Source: Niastella koreensis GR20-10 (GTDB lineage Bacteria > Bacteroidota > Bacteroidia > Chitinophagales > Chitinophagaceae). Taken from it: a stretch of 64,000 nucleotides of DNA. The translations under genes and the position numbers were made by a program. The DNA lies in the NCBI RefSeq assembly GCF_000246855.1, contig NC_016609.1, forward strand, positions 6,832,744-6,896,743, given 5' to 3'. The notes beneath the pieces are model-generated. The model worked only from the letters and a program-made list of their open reading frames with translations, did no database searches and was not told where the DNA came from. Of the stretch, positions 28,101-35,848 are shown in pieces. Position 1 is the first letter of the stretch. Each line of letters starts with the position of its first letter.

Positions 28101-28354
28101 TCCTGCGGCTCGTAGCCAACAGAAGAAAACACCAACAATGCGGAAGTACCAGGAACTGAAATGGTAAAATGTCCTTCCCCGTTGGTTTGTGCAGCAACGT
28201 TCGATCCTTTCACCGTCACCGTAGCGCCGATGATGGGTTGATTGTTCGAATCCGTTACTTTCCCAGTAATAGTTTTTTGCTGAGCAAGAATCGTTGTGGC
28301 AGGTAATAGCAATAGTATGGCTAGCCACAACCTAACAGTTAGCTTTGAGGGCAT
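25109..28354 (-). CDS. susC-like: SusC/RagA-family TonB-linked outer-membrane transporter
   Basis: This 1081-residue TonB-dependent porin forms the channel of a SusCD pump. A signal peptide ends near ILAQQ. A carboxypeptidase-regulatory-like domain (about 27-105) begins TITGKVTDSNNQPIIGATV. Then comes the conserved NEVVITGYTAQRKKD link and a plug domain (about 120-235) with GSTDPLVIIDGTQG, DIESIQVLKDAGAAAIYG and RGSNGVIVVTTKRG. The rest is a 22-strand barrel ending YLFGVNVTF with a terminal aromatic residue. The TonB energy-transducing partner is elsewhere. No ECF sigma/anti-sigma pair is adjacent, so it is not a classical hybrid-regulated locus. Confidence 0.96.
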   Translation of the reverse strand: MPSKLTVRLWLAILLLLPATTILAQQKTITGKVTDSNNQPIIGATVTVKGSNVAAQTNGEGHFTISVPGTSALLVFSSVGYEPQEMPVGSNIVLNVSLKTATSNLNEVVITGYTAQRKKDITGSVAVVEVDNMRQIPTGTPEKALQGQAAGVTVVTSGAPGGNSNIRIRGITSVGSTDPLVIIDGTQGNLHDINVNDIESIQVLKDAGAAAIYGVRGSNGVIVVTTKRGKSGKVRVTYDAYLGTQRPLKDGFNIANTQETANAIQQGYLNSGLTPGHKQLGTGNTPVIPDYITPTAAKEGDPNTDPSTYKLYDNQITKTNKVGTDWFHEIFKPAPITSHNLAVSQGTDKSTFYLSVNYFDQQGTMIETYQKRYSARINTTFNLNNKIRIGENAYVFYKRNPGLPDNNQDEDNAISMSYRESPLIPVYDIKGNFAGTGSQGLGNAKNPVAQLRRTANNKDNDWQVQGNVFAEVDLLKHFTARTSFGGFFDNHYWNMFSYTAYENAENNKNPNGFTENYMYNTSWTWTNTLTYNTQIKSHNIKVLVGTEAINNYQRGMFGTRNGYPLTGPSNLTVDPSLWTLLFGPPNGQVTGNLNINGGTNIDNKNPATPIQSSLYSQFGRVDYNFDDRYLLSGTLRRDGSSVFDKSQRWGVFPSVTAGWRISREKFFGSVSWLNELKLRGGWGKLGSISNINPTNAYTLYTQSAPISYYDINGTNNTSTLGIYNSQNGNRQTTWEEDIITNVGFDANLLENKLTFSLEWYKKAISGLLFTPNLAATAGGPPAPFVNAGNIQNTGIDIAATYHGNVNDFRFDITGTFTSYNNKVKSLPGGIKYYDQVSSGSNRFGAFSRLQPGEALGAFYGYQVVGLFQSDDDVNKSPKQDAAAPGRFKFKDANGDGKISDSDRVFFGNPNPKFTAGLNLEASYKGFDFSAFFYTSVGNDVINYVRYWTDFPQVFDGAMSKDAALNSWTPTNTGAKVPRLERGANFSTTTNFNSYYLENGSFLKCKSMVLGYNIPSAKIKQFGIDRLRVYIQAANLFTITKYTGLDPELTGSDLRDNTNFGIDFGNFPSNQKNYLFGVNVTF

Positions 28355-28684
28355 AAATGATGATTTTGTGAAATGTTTGGTTGTGAAAATGCTGTAAACT
28401 AAAATTAGCGATTAATCAGGTTCACCAAAATAAAAATTCACGTTTTTGATACACCGTTAGTACCTGTTATTTATCCTGTAATTTTTTATATGTTTTATCT
28501 ATTGATAATTAACACCACGATAAATAGATAACGTAACATATATCAATAACCGGTATTATAATTAATTTGAAGAACCACAATTAAATGTATCCGATTTAGA
28601 GCTGCGGTTGAGGGAATCTGCTGCAAACGGTAAAAAAATGGTTAGTTTATGTTAAAACTGTATTGTGCTATAATGTTTTGCATA
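28355..28684. other. AT-rich upstream region of susC, no gene seen
   Basis: About 330 bp upstream of susC are AT-rich and hold no plausible gene. The susC promoter should be here, but I could not assign a convincing TAnnTTTG element on the minus strand. Confidence 0.5.
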
Positions 28685-28905
28685 GTGAGTTGTCAGTAGT
28701 GAGTAGTGAGTGGGCTCGCGACATTCCAGGCAAAAAACAAGATGCACCGCCTGAAATTTATTGCTGACTACCGCGCAGGGGTGTATTTGCTTATTACGCC
28801 GGCAGGCGGATAAAGCTTACAGCCTGTATTCGCTTTCAGCTTCAGGCTTTAGGCTTTGAGAAGTATTTGCTTGCGGCTTGTGGCTTGAAGCTTGCAGCTG
28901 TTTCC
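28685..28905. repeat. Composite word-array element with dispersed module
   Basis: It starts with GTGAGTTG/GTGAGTAG words. Then CCTGAAATTTATTGCTGACT (28750 on) leads through ACCGCGCAGGGGTGTATTTG to 28792, an inverted copy of the module at 487-528. CTTGCGGCTTGTGGCTTGAA words follow. The same GTGAGTTGTCAG opening and a GCTCGCGACATT segment recur at about 49209-49254. Confidence 0.75.
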
Positions 28906-28924
28906 CTTTTCTAAGCTACCTTTG
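28892..28924 (+). promoter_or_regulatory. Promoter of the grpE-dnaJ leader (TTG-22-TACCTTTG)
   Basis: The -7 element TACCTTTG at 28917-28924 matches TAnnTTTG exactly, with TTG at 28892-28894, 22 bases upstream. That is the accepted Bacteroidota layout. It would yield a leader of about 245 nt before grpE. Confidence 0.65.
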
Positions 28925-28929
28925 CGCCG

Positions 28930-29125
28930 CCCGGGGAAACCAATCAGCTTCCGCGTCAGAAGCGGTTGTTGAAATAAGACAATTTGACTCCCCGGAGCCT
29001 ACTGGCAAAATAATTGACAGATATAGCTTTACCAGTGAAAATTGGTATTTTTAGCGCCGCCGTTAAGGCAGCGTCACCGATGACGCAAAAAAGACCGGTT
29101 CCGGACCTCTATCGGAAGCGGTTTT
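28930..29125 (+). ncRNA. Candidate structured leader or small RNA before grpE
   Basis: Between the TACCTTTG promoter and grpE lie several compatible stems. They are CCGGGGA (28931-28937)/TCCCCGG (28989-28995) enclosing GCTTC/GAAGC; ACTGG (29001-29005)/CCAGT (29032-29036), which competes with TACCA (29030-29034)/TGGTA (29043-29047); and GCGTCA/TGACGC (29071-29086). Last is AAGACCGGTTCCG (29091-29103)/CGGAAGCGGTTTT (29113-29125), which looks like an intrinsic terminator. The unit may be a roughly 195-nt RNA or an attenuator for grpE-dnaJ. It matches no RNA family I recognise. Confidence 0.4.
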
Positions 29126-29177
29126 GACCGTCAATATTGCAGTTTTTGAAAAGTGAATAAAACACTAAGCACTAGTT

Positions 29178-29729
29178 ATGGCAGATAATGAAAAAAACAA
29201 CGGTACAAATGCCGGGATGGACATTAACACCGACGAAAGCATCAGCGGCACTTCGCATTTGAACGAACCAGTGGCCAATGAAGACGAGGTAGGCAAGTTG
29301 CAGGCGGAAATTGCCGAACTGAAAGATAAATACCTGCGCCAGGCAGCTGAGTTTGAGAACTTTAGACGCCGTACCGCGAAGGAACGCGTTGAAATGATAA
29401 ATACCGCTGGTAAAGAGGTTATCACCTCCCTGCTGGAAGTACTGGACGATTGCGACCGCGCCGAAAAGCAATTACAAAACAGTGACGATACCCAATTGAA
29501 AGAAGGTATTCAACTGGTATTTAACAAGTTAAGAAGCACCCTCCAGAACAAGGGCGTAAAAGCCATGCAAACCATTGGTTCTGATTTTAATCCGGACCAG
29601 CATGAGGCCATTACCGAAATTCCGGCCCCCACACCAGCCATGAAAGGCAAGGTGGTTGATGAGGTTCAGAAAGGTTACTTAATGAATGATAAAATTATCC
29701 GCTTCGCCAAAGTGGTGGTGGGGAAATAA
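29178..29729 (+). CDS. grpE: Nucleotide exchange factor GrpE
   Basis: GrpE releases ADP from DnaK. It has 183 residues. A disordered acidic N-terminus (1-45) is followed by the long dimer helix from about 45 to 85, VGKLQAEIAELKDKYLRQAA. The family core FENFRRRTAKERVEM comes next, and then the four-helix bundle. The C-terminal beta domain reads NPDQHEAITEI, then GKVVDEVQKGYLMNDKIIRF and AKVVVGK, a near-perfect family ending. dnaJ follows 24 bp later, the usual grpE-dnaJ operon. No CIRCE operator was seen; a promoter and structured leader lie upstream. Confidence 0.97.
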   Translation: MADNEKNNGTNAGMDINTDESISGTSHLNEPVANEDEVGKLQAEIAELKDKYLRQAAEFENFRRRTAKERVEMINTAGKEVITSLLEVLDDCDRAEKQLQNSDDTQLKEGIQLVFNKLRSTLQNKGVKAMQTIGSDFNPDQHEAITEIPAPTPAMKGKVVDEVQKGYLMNDKIIRFAKVVVGK

Positions 29730-29753
29730 ATCATATAAGCATATTAGTATTCT

Positions 29754-30917
29754 ATGTCGAAAAGAGATTATTACGAAATATTAGGGGTTTCAAAAGGCGC
29801 ATCGCAGGATGAGCTCAAAAAGGCCTATCGTAAGGTAGCCATGCAGTTCCACCCTGACCGTAACCCTGGTGATAAAGCAGCGGAAGATAAGTTCAAGGAG
29901 GCTGCCGAAGCCTATGAAGTGCTGAGTGATGCCGACAAACGCGCCCAATACGACCGTTTTGGGCATGCCGGCGTACAGGGTAATGGCCGTGGCGGCTATG
30001 GCGGCCAGGGCAATATGGAAGATATCTTCAGCCAGTTTGGCGATATCTTCGGCGACGATATCTTCGGAAGCTTTTTTGGCGGCGGCGGTGGCGGCGGAAG
30101 AAGAGGCGGCCAGCGGATGCGGGGTGTTCGTGGCAGCAACCTACGGATCAAGATCAAGCTGACGTATGAAGAGATCGCCAAAGGCGTTACCAAACAGGTA
30201 AAAGTAAAAAAACACGTACCCTGCAGCACCTGCCAGGGCAGTGGAGCAAAAGATAAAAGCAGCGTACAAACCTGTGGCACCTGCGGTGGCAGTGGACAGG
30301 TTCGCAGGGTTTCCAATACCTTCCTGGGTCAAATGCAAACGGTAACTACCTGTCCGCAATGTAACGGAGAAGGTACTACCATTACCGCTAAATGCGGCAG
30401 CTGTAAAGGCGAAGGAAGGGTATATGGCGAAGAAACCGTTACCCTCGATATTCCTGCCGGCGTCGGCGAAGGCATGCAGCTGAGCCTGGGTGGCAGGGGT
30501 AATGCCGGTGAACGCGGCGGCCCTCCCGGGGACCTGATCGTATTAATTGAAGAAGAACAACATAAAGACCTCCACCGTGATGGATTGAATGTGGCGTTCG
30601 AGCTGCATATCACTTTCCCTGATGCCTGCTTTGGTACTTCTGTTGAAGTGCCTACCATCGATGGCAAGGCCCGTATTAAAATACCTGCCGGTACTCAAAG
30701 CGGTAAGATCTTCCGGTTGAAAGGCAAAGGCTTCCCTGGCGTAAACTCTTACGAAAAAGGCGATCAACTGATCTATGTGAATGTATGGACGCCACAAAAC
30801 CTGTCGGCCGAAGAAAAAGCACAGCTGGAGAAAATGAACAGCTCGCCCAACTTCAAACCACAACCTGAAAAGTCTGATAAAAGCTTTTTTGATAAAGTGC
30901 GGGAAATGTTTTCTTAA
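29754..30917 (+). CDS. dnaJ: Chaperone DnaJ
   Basis: This type I Hsp40 stimulates the DnaK ATPase and delivers substrates. It has 387 residues. The J domain (1-70) has the HPD motif in [17 protein letters not shown]. The Gly/Phe region (about 75-125) includes [10 protein letters not shown]. The zinc-binding cysteine-rich domain (about 150-215) has four CxxCxGxG repeats: [24 protein letters not shown] and CGSCKGEG. The C-terminal substrate-binding domains and the dimer tail follow. It is complete and co-transcribed with grpE. Confidence 0.98.
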   Translation: MSKRDYYEILGVSKGASQDELKKAYRKVAMQFHPDRNPGDKAAEDKFKEAAEAYEVLSDADKRAQYDRFGHAGVQGNGRGGYGGQGNMEDIFSQFGDIFGDDIFGSFFGGGGGGGRRGGQRMRGVRGSNLRIKIKLTYEEIAKGVTKQVKVKKHVPCSTCQGSGAKDKSSVQTCGTCGGSGQVRRVSNTFLGQMQTVTTCPQCNGEGTTITAKCGSCKGEGRVYGEETVTLDIPAGVGEGMQLSLGGRGNAGERGGPPGDLIVLIEEEQHKDLHRDGLNVAFELHITFPDACFGTSVEVPTIDGKARIKIPAGTQSGKIFRLKGKGFPGVNSYEKGDQLIYVNVWTPQNLSAEEKAQLEKMNSSPNFKPQPEKSDKSFFDKVREMFS

Positions 30918-30918
30918 T

Positions 30919-31057
30919 GTGATAATTAGCTGATGTGATAATGTGATAATGCCTCTGCGCGGCTATCAATTTTGAATAAAGAAAGGACTGTATTTAGTTA
31001 ATAGCTGCACAGAAGGAGTTATCACATTATCGAATTATCAAATTAGCTAATTGGTTT
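30919..31057. repeat. Palindromic GTGATAAT/TTATCAC word element
   Basis: The left arm is made of GTGATAAT words (with TTAGCTGAT). The right arm is GTTATCACATTATCGAATTA leading to TTAGCTAATTGG. The core carries CTCTGCGCGGCTAT and AATAGCTGCACAGA, which can also pair. It lies between the convergent dnaJ and VWA genes and may serve as a terminator. Confidence 0.7.
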
Positions 31058-32803
31058 CTTCCGTTTTCTTATTTTACTGTAGATTTTCTTAGCCTTCTCT
31101 ACAATGGTGATAAACTCCTGCTGAATGGCGTCCTTCGGATCTGCCGACTCAGTAGCGAGTTTTATTACATCGCTCCACGTATACTTTTGCGCATACTTTG
31201 AATCCTTCAGCAGACCGGCAAACATGGCAACGGATGAAGCAAACCGGTAGTCGGCCGGCAGGCTCGCAAAGGAGGTAACATTATACGGACAACGATAACT
31301 GGTATAGCGTTGTAAGGTATCGTTGGGTAGTTTATAACGCACATTTATTTTAGCCAGGTTGGGCATATTTGTAACAGGCTGACCAGCTGCAAAAACGGGT
31401 TCCAGTTCAAACAAGGCAATCACCGAATGGCCCGATCCTACTTCTCCCCCATCCAGCTCGCTCACCGAATCAACCAGCGCTTTCCATTTGTTGTCAAAAC
31501 CAATTAACCGGTATTGTTTAACCAGGTCGGCATTGAAATCAATATTCAGGAAGGCATCATCCGCCACACTGTACAGCGTTTGGGTTAACTCCTTCACCAA
31601 CACTTTTTCGGCCTCCCGTTCATTATCGAGGTAAGCAAAATTGCCGTTCCCTTTTTTCGCCAGCACCTCCAGTTTCGAGTCTTTATAATTACCCATCCCC
31701 ACCCCCAAACAGGTTAAATAAATACCTGATTGCTGGTGCAGGGTGATTAGCTTTTCCAGCTCATCATCGCTTGTTTGGCCTACATTAAAATCGCCATCGG
31801 TAGCCAAAATAACGCGGTTGTTGCCCCCCTTTATAAACTGGCTTTTAGCCAGGTTGTACGCGGTTCTGATGCCAGACTCTCCCGGGGTTGAACCACCAGG
31901 GTAGAGGTCTTCGATAGACTTCCGGATCTTTTCTTTTTCCTTGCCCGAGGTAGGTTGCAGCCATACGCCAATTGTGCTGCCATACACTACTATGGAAATG
32001 GTATCCTTATCGCGCAGGTTATTCACCAGTAAGGTAAAGGCCGATTTCAACAGGGGCAGGCGGTTAGGCATATCCATGGAACCGGAGATATCTATCAGAA
32101 AAACAAGATTGCTTGGAGGTATTTTCTCCGGATCCAGTTTGCGGGCCGAGATCTGCAATGTGAGCAACTGGTTTGTTTTATTCCAGGGGCATTCCGATAC
32201 GTAGGAATGAAACCCGAATACACTATCCTCAGGCGGGGGAAGGTATTTAAAGCTGAAGTAGTTCAATAATTCTTCGGTACGCACCGCATCGGGCGGCACG
32301 GTGGTATTCATATTCAAAAAGCGGCGCACATTGCTGTACGATGCCTTGTCGGTATTGATGGCGAAGCCGGTTTCAGGATATTTCTCGGCCAGTACAAATT
32401 CATTTTCCAGTAACGAATTGTAAGTTTCCGTGCCTACCGTCCAGTTACGCCGTTCACCAGGTTTTAAATTGCGGGTAAAGGAAAGCAGCCGGTTCTTTTG
32501 CAGATTGGCCGAGGTGTATAATGTTTTTAAAACAAGAGAATGAAATTTGGCGGTTTCCAGTTTTATGGAGAGCGCCTGGTAGCCGTCGAGCGTAATCGTA
32601 ACGGAATCCACATGTTTGGTGGTCATAATGCCAAATGAGCCACTGCTTCCCGAAGAATATATATACCCGGTAGAGTGAAGCAAAATGCGTGCATTCGACA
32701 GAAGATTATTCTTTTCGTCCCTGATTTCACCACGCAAATAATACTGCGCATGCGCGGTAATTATAAACAGGAAGGAGATTAATATGGCGTACGCATGTTT
32801 CAA
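31043..32803 (-). CDS. VWA-domain protein of the YfbK type with carboxypeptidase-regulatory-like N-terminus
   Basis: This exported protein of 586 residues has a signal peptide ending TAHAQ. A small beta-sandwich (carboxypeptidase regulatory-like, about 20-95) starts YYLRGEIRDEKNN. Then comes the von Willebrand-associated N-terminal segment with TEELLNYFSFKYLPPP. The VWA domain (about 230-400) carries the MIDAS motif DISGSM (Asp near 236), ATDGDFNVGQTSD and a conserved Thr/Ser. The C-terminal DUF3520-like part, with DSKYAQKYTWSDVIKLA, completes the YfbK architecture. The family's function is unclear; protein-protein contact through a metal site is the usual assumption. It is downstream of hpt by 82 bp on the same strand, with no obvious terminator between. 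Confidence 0.88.
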   Translation of the reverse strand: MKHAYAILISFLFIITAHAQYYLRGEIRDEKNNLLSNARILLHSTGYIYSSGSSGSFGIMTTKHVDSVTITLDGYQALSIKLETAKFHSLVLKTLYTSANLQKNRLLSFTRNLKPGERRNWTVGTETYNSLLENEFVLAEKYPETGFAINTDKASYSNVRRFLNMNTTVPPDAVRTEELLNYFSFKYLPPPEDSVFGFHSYVSECPWNKTNQLLTLQISARKLDPEKIPPSNLVFLIDISGSMDMPNRLPLLKSAFTLLVNNLRDKDTISIVVYGSTIGVWLQPTSGKEKEKIRKSIEDLYPGGSTPGESGIRTAYNLAKSQFIKGGNNRVILATDGDFNVGQTSDDELEKLITLHQQSGIYLTCLGVGMGNYKDSKLEVLAKKGNGNFAYLDNEREAEKVLVKELTQTLYSVADDAFLNIDFNADLVKQYRLIGFDNKWKALVDSVSELDGGEVGSGHSVIALFELEPVFAAGQPVTNMPNLAKINVRYKLPNDTLQRYTSYRCPYNVTSFASLPADYRFASSVAMFAGLLKDSKYAQKYTWSDVIKLATESADPKDAIQQEFITIVEKAKKIYSKIRKRKKPIS

Positions 32804-32885
32804 TATGTTGATGTAGATTACGTAGCGTTCCGGTTAACAAGTCTGGTCGGCCGTTAACTGATGCAACTGAATATCATATCAACTC

Positions 32886-33422
32886 TTACTCAATCAGCTT
32901 GTAGATTTCCGGAATATTTCTACCCAATCCGTCATAATCAAGGCCATACCCTACTACAAACTTGTTCGGGATGGAAAAACCAAGGTAATCGATGGTAATG
33001 GGAAATACCGTTGCTTCGGGTTTGTGCAGCAGTGCTACAATTTTTAACGAGGCAGGTTGCTGGTGGTGTAACTGAGGTAAAAATTCGCTGAGTGTTTTGC
33101 CAGTGTCTACTATATCTTCTACAATTACCACATCCCGGCCAAACAGGTCCATATCGAGGCCAATAGCTGTTATTACATGGCCGGTTGATTTTGTTCCTTT
33201 ATAAGAAGCGAGCTTTATAAAACATACTTCTGCATCAATATGAAGCTCCTTATACAGGTCGGCAGCAAACATAAACGAGCCATTCAATATTGCAATGAAC
33301 AGTGGTTTTTTGTCACTGTAATCTCTATTCAGTTCGCCCGCAATTTCTTTTATACGGCCGGCAATCGTTGAAGCACTAATGTACGGTTCAAATTGTTTGT
33401 CGTGTACGCGAATATCACCCAT
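32886..33422 (-). CDS. hpt: Hypoxanthine phosphoribosyltransferase
   Basis: This purine salvage enzyme converts hypoxanthine or guanine plus PRPP to IMP or GMP. It has 178 residues. The PRPP-binding loop is VVIVEDIVDTGKTL (about 95-108). FIAILNGSFMFAADL is the N-terminal PRPP-loop region, and KFVVGYGLDYDGLGRN is the purine-contacting C-terminal loop typical of HPRT. It is complete. It lies 3 bp after the glucosaminidase gene, so it is the last or next-to-last gene of an operon reading O-methyltransferase, glucosaminidase, hpt. Confidence 0.95.
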   Translation of the reverse strand: MGDIRVHDKQFEPYISASTIAGRIKEIAGELNRDYSDKKPLFIAILNGSFMFAADLYKELHIDAEVCFIKLASYKGTKSTGHVITAIGLDMDLFGRDVVIVEDIVDTGKTLSEFLPQLHHQQPASLKIVALLHKPEATVFPITIDYLGFSIPNKFVVGYGLDYDGLGRNIPEIYKLIE

Positions 33423-33425
33423 AAA

Positions 33426-34658
33426 TCAGTTTTTGTAAATAACCAGTTCCTGTCCAATTTTCAGGTCATTACCAGTCAGCTTATTCCATTCTTTGATTTG
33501 TTCTACTGTAATACTATATTTTTTCGCAATACTAAACAAAGTTTCTTTTTCCGCAACCACGTGAATAGTGCCAGATACAGCTGATGAATTACCGGGCGTA
33601 ATCTGGGTAGGCGTTTGGAGCGCTAGCGGCGGTGTGGGAGTAGGTGTTACCACCACCACTACGTCTTTTGCCAGTTTAGGCATTTCCGGTGCTTTTCCCT
33701 GCAAATACAATTTCTCGCCTGCGGCCGGTTCACCCTGGTCTTGCAAATGGTTGTAATTAATCAGGTTTTCGAGGCGGATCCCTTCACTCTGGCTGATATC
33801 GTACAGCGTTTCGCCCGGCAGCACCACATGAAACTCCTGGCCCCCTTCCCTGCGTTTACGTTGTACAAACACTAACTGGTCCTGCGCCAGCACATCGTCT
33901 TCCTCTTTATCAAATTCATTAAAATCAAGCAGGTGTTTTAATGAAATGTCGAACTGCTTGGCTATGCCCAGTAAGGAAGTACCGGCTTTGGCAAAGATCA
34001 CTTTGGTTCTGTTGATCTTGAATTCACCGATGGGGTAATCAACCACGGGTTTGGGCCCCATTGGGATCTGTATTGCTACTCCGGTGCCGATATTCACTGG
34101 TTTGCCACCACCTGCCAGCACCTCATCCTTGGGCGATAACTTACCCAGGGCAATGAGCGTGTATTGTTGCAGGTTGTAATCTTCTATGTATTTGATAAGA
34201 ATCTGCGGGTACTTGGGATTGGTAGCATAGCCCGCTTTTTTCAGTCCGTATGCCCAGTCGCTGTAATTGGCAGGGTCTAATTGAAATAAAAAGGCATAGC
34301 GTGAACCATTCTTTAAAAAATCGGAATGATCGATATACGACTGTTCCGGCCTTTCATAACTTCTAAAGCACTCACCGCGTGCATCGTCGTCGTGATATAC
34401 TTTCTCGCCTTTCCAGGTGGCCTGGCATTTTATACCGAAATGGTTGTTCGATTTAATTACCAGGTCGCTTTTGCCTGCCATGCTTTCATGAATGCCCTGG
34501 GCCAGGGTAATGGCAGCGGGCACGCCACTGCGTTGCTCCTCGCGGATGGCGATTTCTTTATACGTATTTACATAATCTACCACATCGCTGCTGCGCTGTG
34601 CCCGAACATTAAGTCCCTTTATTGCGAAAAAAGCTGTTACAACCAGTAAACGTTTCAA
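33426..34658 (-). CDS. Secreted glucosaminidase (GH73-like) with three LysM domains
   Basis: This peptidoglycan hydrolase has 410 residues. A signal peptide ends near NVRAQR. The glucosaminidase domain (about 25-170) has TLAQGIHESMAGKSDL, with the catalytic Glu in GIHES, then NNHFGIKC and RSYERPEQSYIDHSDFL. Three LysM repeats follow: KAGTSLLGIAKQFDISLKHL (about 230), LPGETLYDISQSEGIRLENL (about 285) and EKETLFSIAKKYSITVEQIK (about 370). A Thr/Pro-rich linker precedes the last. It probably cleaves cell-wall glycan during growth or division in the periplasm. It is spaced 12 bp from the O-methyltransferase upstream and 3 bp from hpt downstream. Confidence 0.93.
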   Translation of the reverse strand: MKRLLVVTAFFAIKGLNVRAQRSSDVVDYVNTYKEIAIREEQRSGVPAAITLAQGIHESMAGKSDLVIKSNNHFGIKCQATWKGEKVYHDDDARGECFRSYERPEQSYIDHSDFLKNGSRYAFLFQLDPANYSDWAYGLKKAGYATNPKYPQILIKYIEDYNLQQYTLIALGKLSPKDEVLAGGGKPVNIGTGVAIQIPMGPKPVVDYPIGEFKINRTKVIFAKAGTSLLGIAKQFDISLKHLLDFNEFDKEEDDVLAQDQLVFVQRKRREGGQEFHVVLPGETLYDISQSEGIRLENLINYNHLQDQGEPAAGEKLYLQGKAPEMPKLAKDVVVVVTPTPTPPLALQTPTQITPGNSSAVSGTIHVVAEKETLFSIAKKYSITVEQIKEWNKLTGNDLKIGQELVIYKN

Positions 34659-34670
34659 CGGTATCCTGTT

Positions 34671-35309
34671 TTATTTTTTTCTAATCATTAATAATCCATC
34701 CCGGATGGTTAGCAACACCTTGTCAACCCGAACATCCTGCAACACATATTCATTGAATGCCTGAATGGCTTTTGCATTTTTGCCAGATACTGGTTGCTGA
34801 AGCACCTGACCATGAAAAAGCACGTTATCCGCAATGATAACGCCGCCAGGCCGCACCAGTGGTAACACCAACTGATAATATTGGGTATAACTTACCTTAT
34901 CTGCGTCAATAAAAACCAGGTCCCAGGTTTCCTGCAGCTCCGGGATTATGGTTAACGCGTTCCCAATATGCAAAATTATCTTCTCTGCGTCAATTGACCT
35001 ATTGAAATTTGCCTGGGCTACAGAAGCGTCCTGATCCCTAAGCTCAATTGTATGTATTTTCCCATCTTTTAACAACCCTTTTGCAAGGCAAAGGGCGCTA
35101 TAGCCGGTAAAAGTGCCTATTTCCAGTATGCGCCGGGGCTGCAACAGACAGCTGATCATTTCCAGGAATTTCCCCTGTACATGACCACTTAACATATGGG
35201 CATGGAGATGCATAGCCTGGGTAGTGGCGGCTATCTCCTGTAAAAGCGCCTCATCTGGTGAGGAGAACTGACTTGCATAGGCTTCTGCAAGCGGATCTAT
35301 TATGTCCAA
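34671..35309 (-). CDS. O-methyltransferase, caffeoyl-CoA O-methyltransferase-like (family 3)
   Basis: This SAM-dependent class I methyltransferase has 212 residues. Motif I ILEIGTFTGYSALCLAKGL is at about 62-80, and IHTIELRD (SAM-ribose acid) follows. The metal-binding Asp is in DLVFIDADKVSYTQYY (about 130-145), and GGVIIADNVLFHG carries the Asp-Asn metal ligands. The substrate is unknown; bacterial members act on small catechols or are uncharacterised. The start is a TTG at 35309, supported by a TACTTTTG promoter 15 nt upstream and the lack of an earlier ATG; the next ATG would remove the first helix. First gene of a three-gene operon. Confidence 0.9.
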   Translation of the reverse strand: MDIIDPLAEAYASQFSSPDEALLQEIAATTQAMHLHAHMLSGHVQGKFLEMISCLLQPRRILEIGTFTGYSALCLAKGLLKDGKIHTIELRDQDASVAQANFNRSIDAEKIILHIGNALTIIPELQETWDLVFIDADKVSYTQYYQLVLPLVRPGGVIIADNVLFHGQVLQQPVSGKNAKAIQAFNEYVLQDVRVDKVLLTIRDGLLMIRKK

Positions 35310-35323
35310 TGTTGAATTTTGGG

Positions 35324-35331
35324 CAAAAGTA
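35324..35331 (-). promoter_or_regulatory. TAnnTTTG promoter element of the O-methyltransferase operon
   Basis: TACTTTTG on the minus strand lies 15 nt upstream of the TTG start. It matches the Bacteroidota -7 consensus exactly; no clear -33 TTG was found. Confidence 0.5.
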
Positions 35332-35339
35332 AGACAGTA

Positions 35340-35515
35340 GGAAAACAGTTGAAAGTTTAAAGTTGAAAGCAGAGGCTATCCGGTTTTGAGTTGCCGGTTA
35401 TTAGGTTCGTAAGTTTTTAGGTTATTGAGTTCAAAGGCTCCAGCCGGAGTCAGGGGCTGGATTTCCATTATCACATTAGCCATTATTACATTATCACATT
35501 CCTCTTGCTTAGCCC
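35340..35515. repeat. Word-array half element (AGTTGAAAG, TTAGGTT, TTATCACATT words)
   Basis: This low-complexity sequence runs from GTTGAAAGTTTAAAGTTGAA through AGGTT words to CATTATCACATTAGCC and TTACATTATCACATT. It is built like the arms of the palindromic elements seen elsewhere, but its facing arm is less clear. Confidence 0.5.
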
Positions 35516-35517
35516 TC

Positions 35518-35689
35518 GGTCGGGAGTAAAATATCCATTCACCTTCAAAAAATGGTCTCCCGACCTCAGACTAAACACTCCAGCTATCGTAAATATTGTA
35601 TGGGTAATTTTTTACACTTTTCAAGGATGGTTTGCATATTGTACCATGTGACTTTCTTCGTTTATTGTACAGCGGTAATTGCATGGTAC
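35518..35689. repeat. Two inverted repeats in the gap before the symporter gene
   Basis: GGTCGGGAG (35518-35526) pairs with CTCCCGACC (35557-35565), with an inner CCATT/AATGG stem. Further on, GTACCATG (35641-35648) pairs with CATGGTAC (35682-35689). The region up to 35790 holds no convincing gene; a 65-codon frame here lacks any recognisable feature. Confidence 0.5.
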
Positions 35690-35797
35690 GTATTAAACGA
35701 GGTATTTTGGATTTTAGTTTATGAGTTGTTCATTTTTTTGAATGCATAAGTGTAACCATGGTATTAAAATTTATATGGCATATAAAACAATAAACAA

Positions 35798-35828
35798 AAA
35801 TGCCCCCCCGATAAACCGGGGGAGCATT
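35798..35828 (-). terminator. Intrinsic terminator after the sodium:solute symporter gene
   Basis: A C-rich/G-rich hairpin (AATGCCCCCC facing GGGGGAGCATT, one mismatch, A-rich loop) is followed on the minus strand by TTTTTGTTTATTG. It lies 21 bp past the symporter stop. Confidence 0.8.
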
Positions 35829-35848
35829 CGCGATATTTTTAATACATC

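Noticed and set aside
35552-35749. Sixty-five-codon frame in the gap before the symporter gene
   Set aside because: No recognisable domain, and it spans two inverted repeats; too little evidence for a gene.
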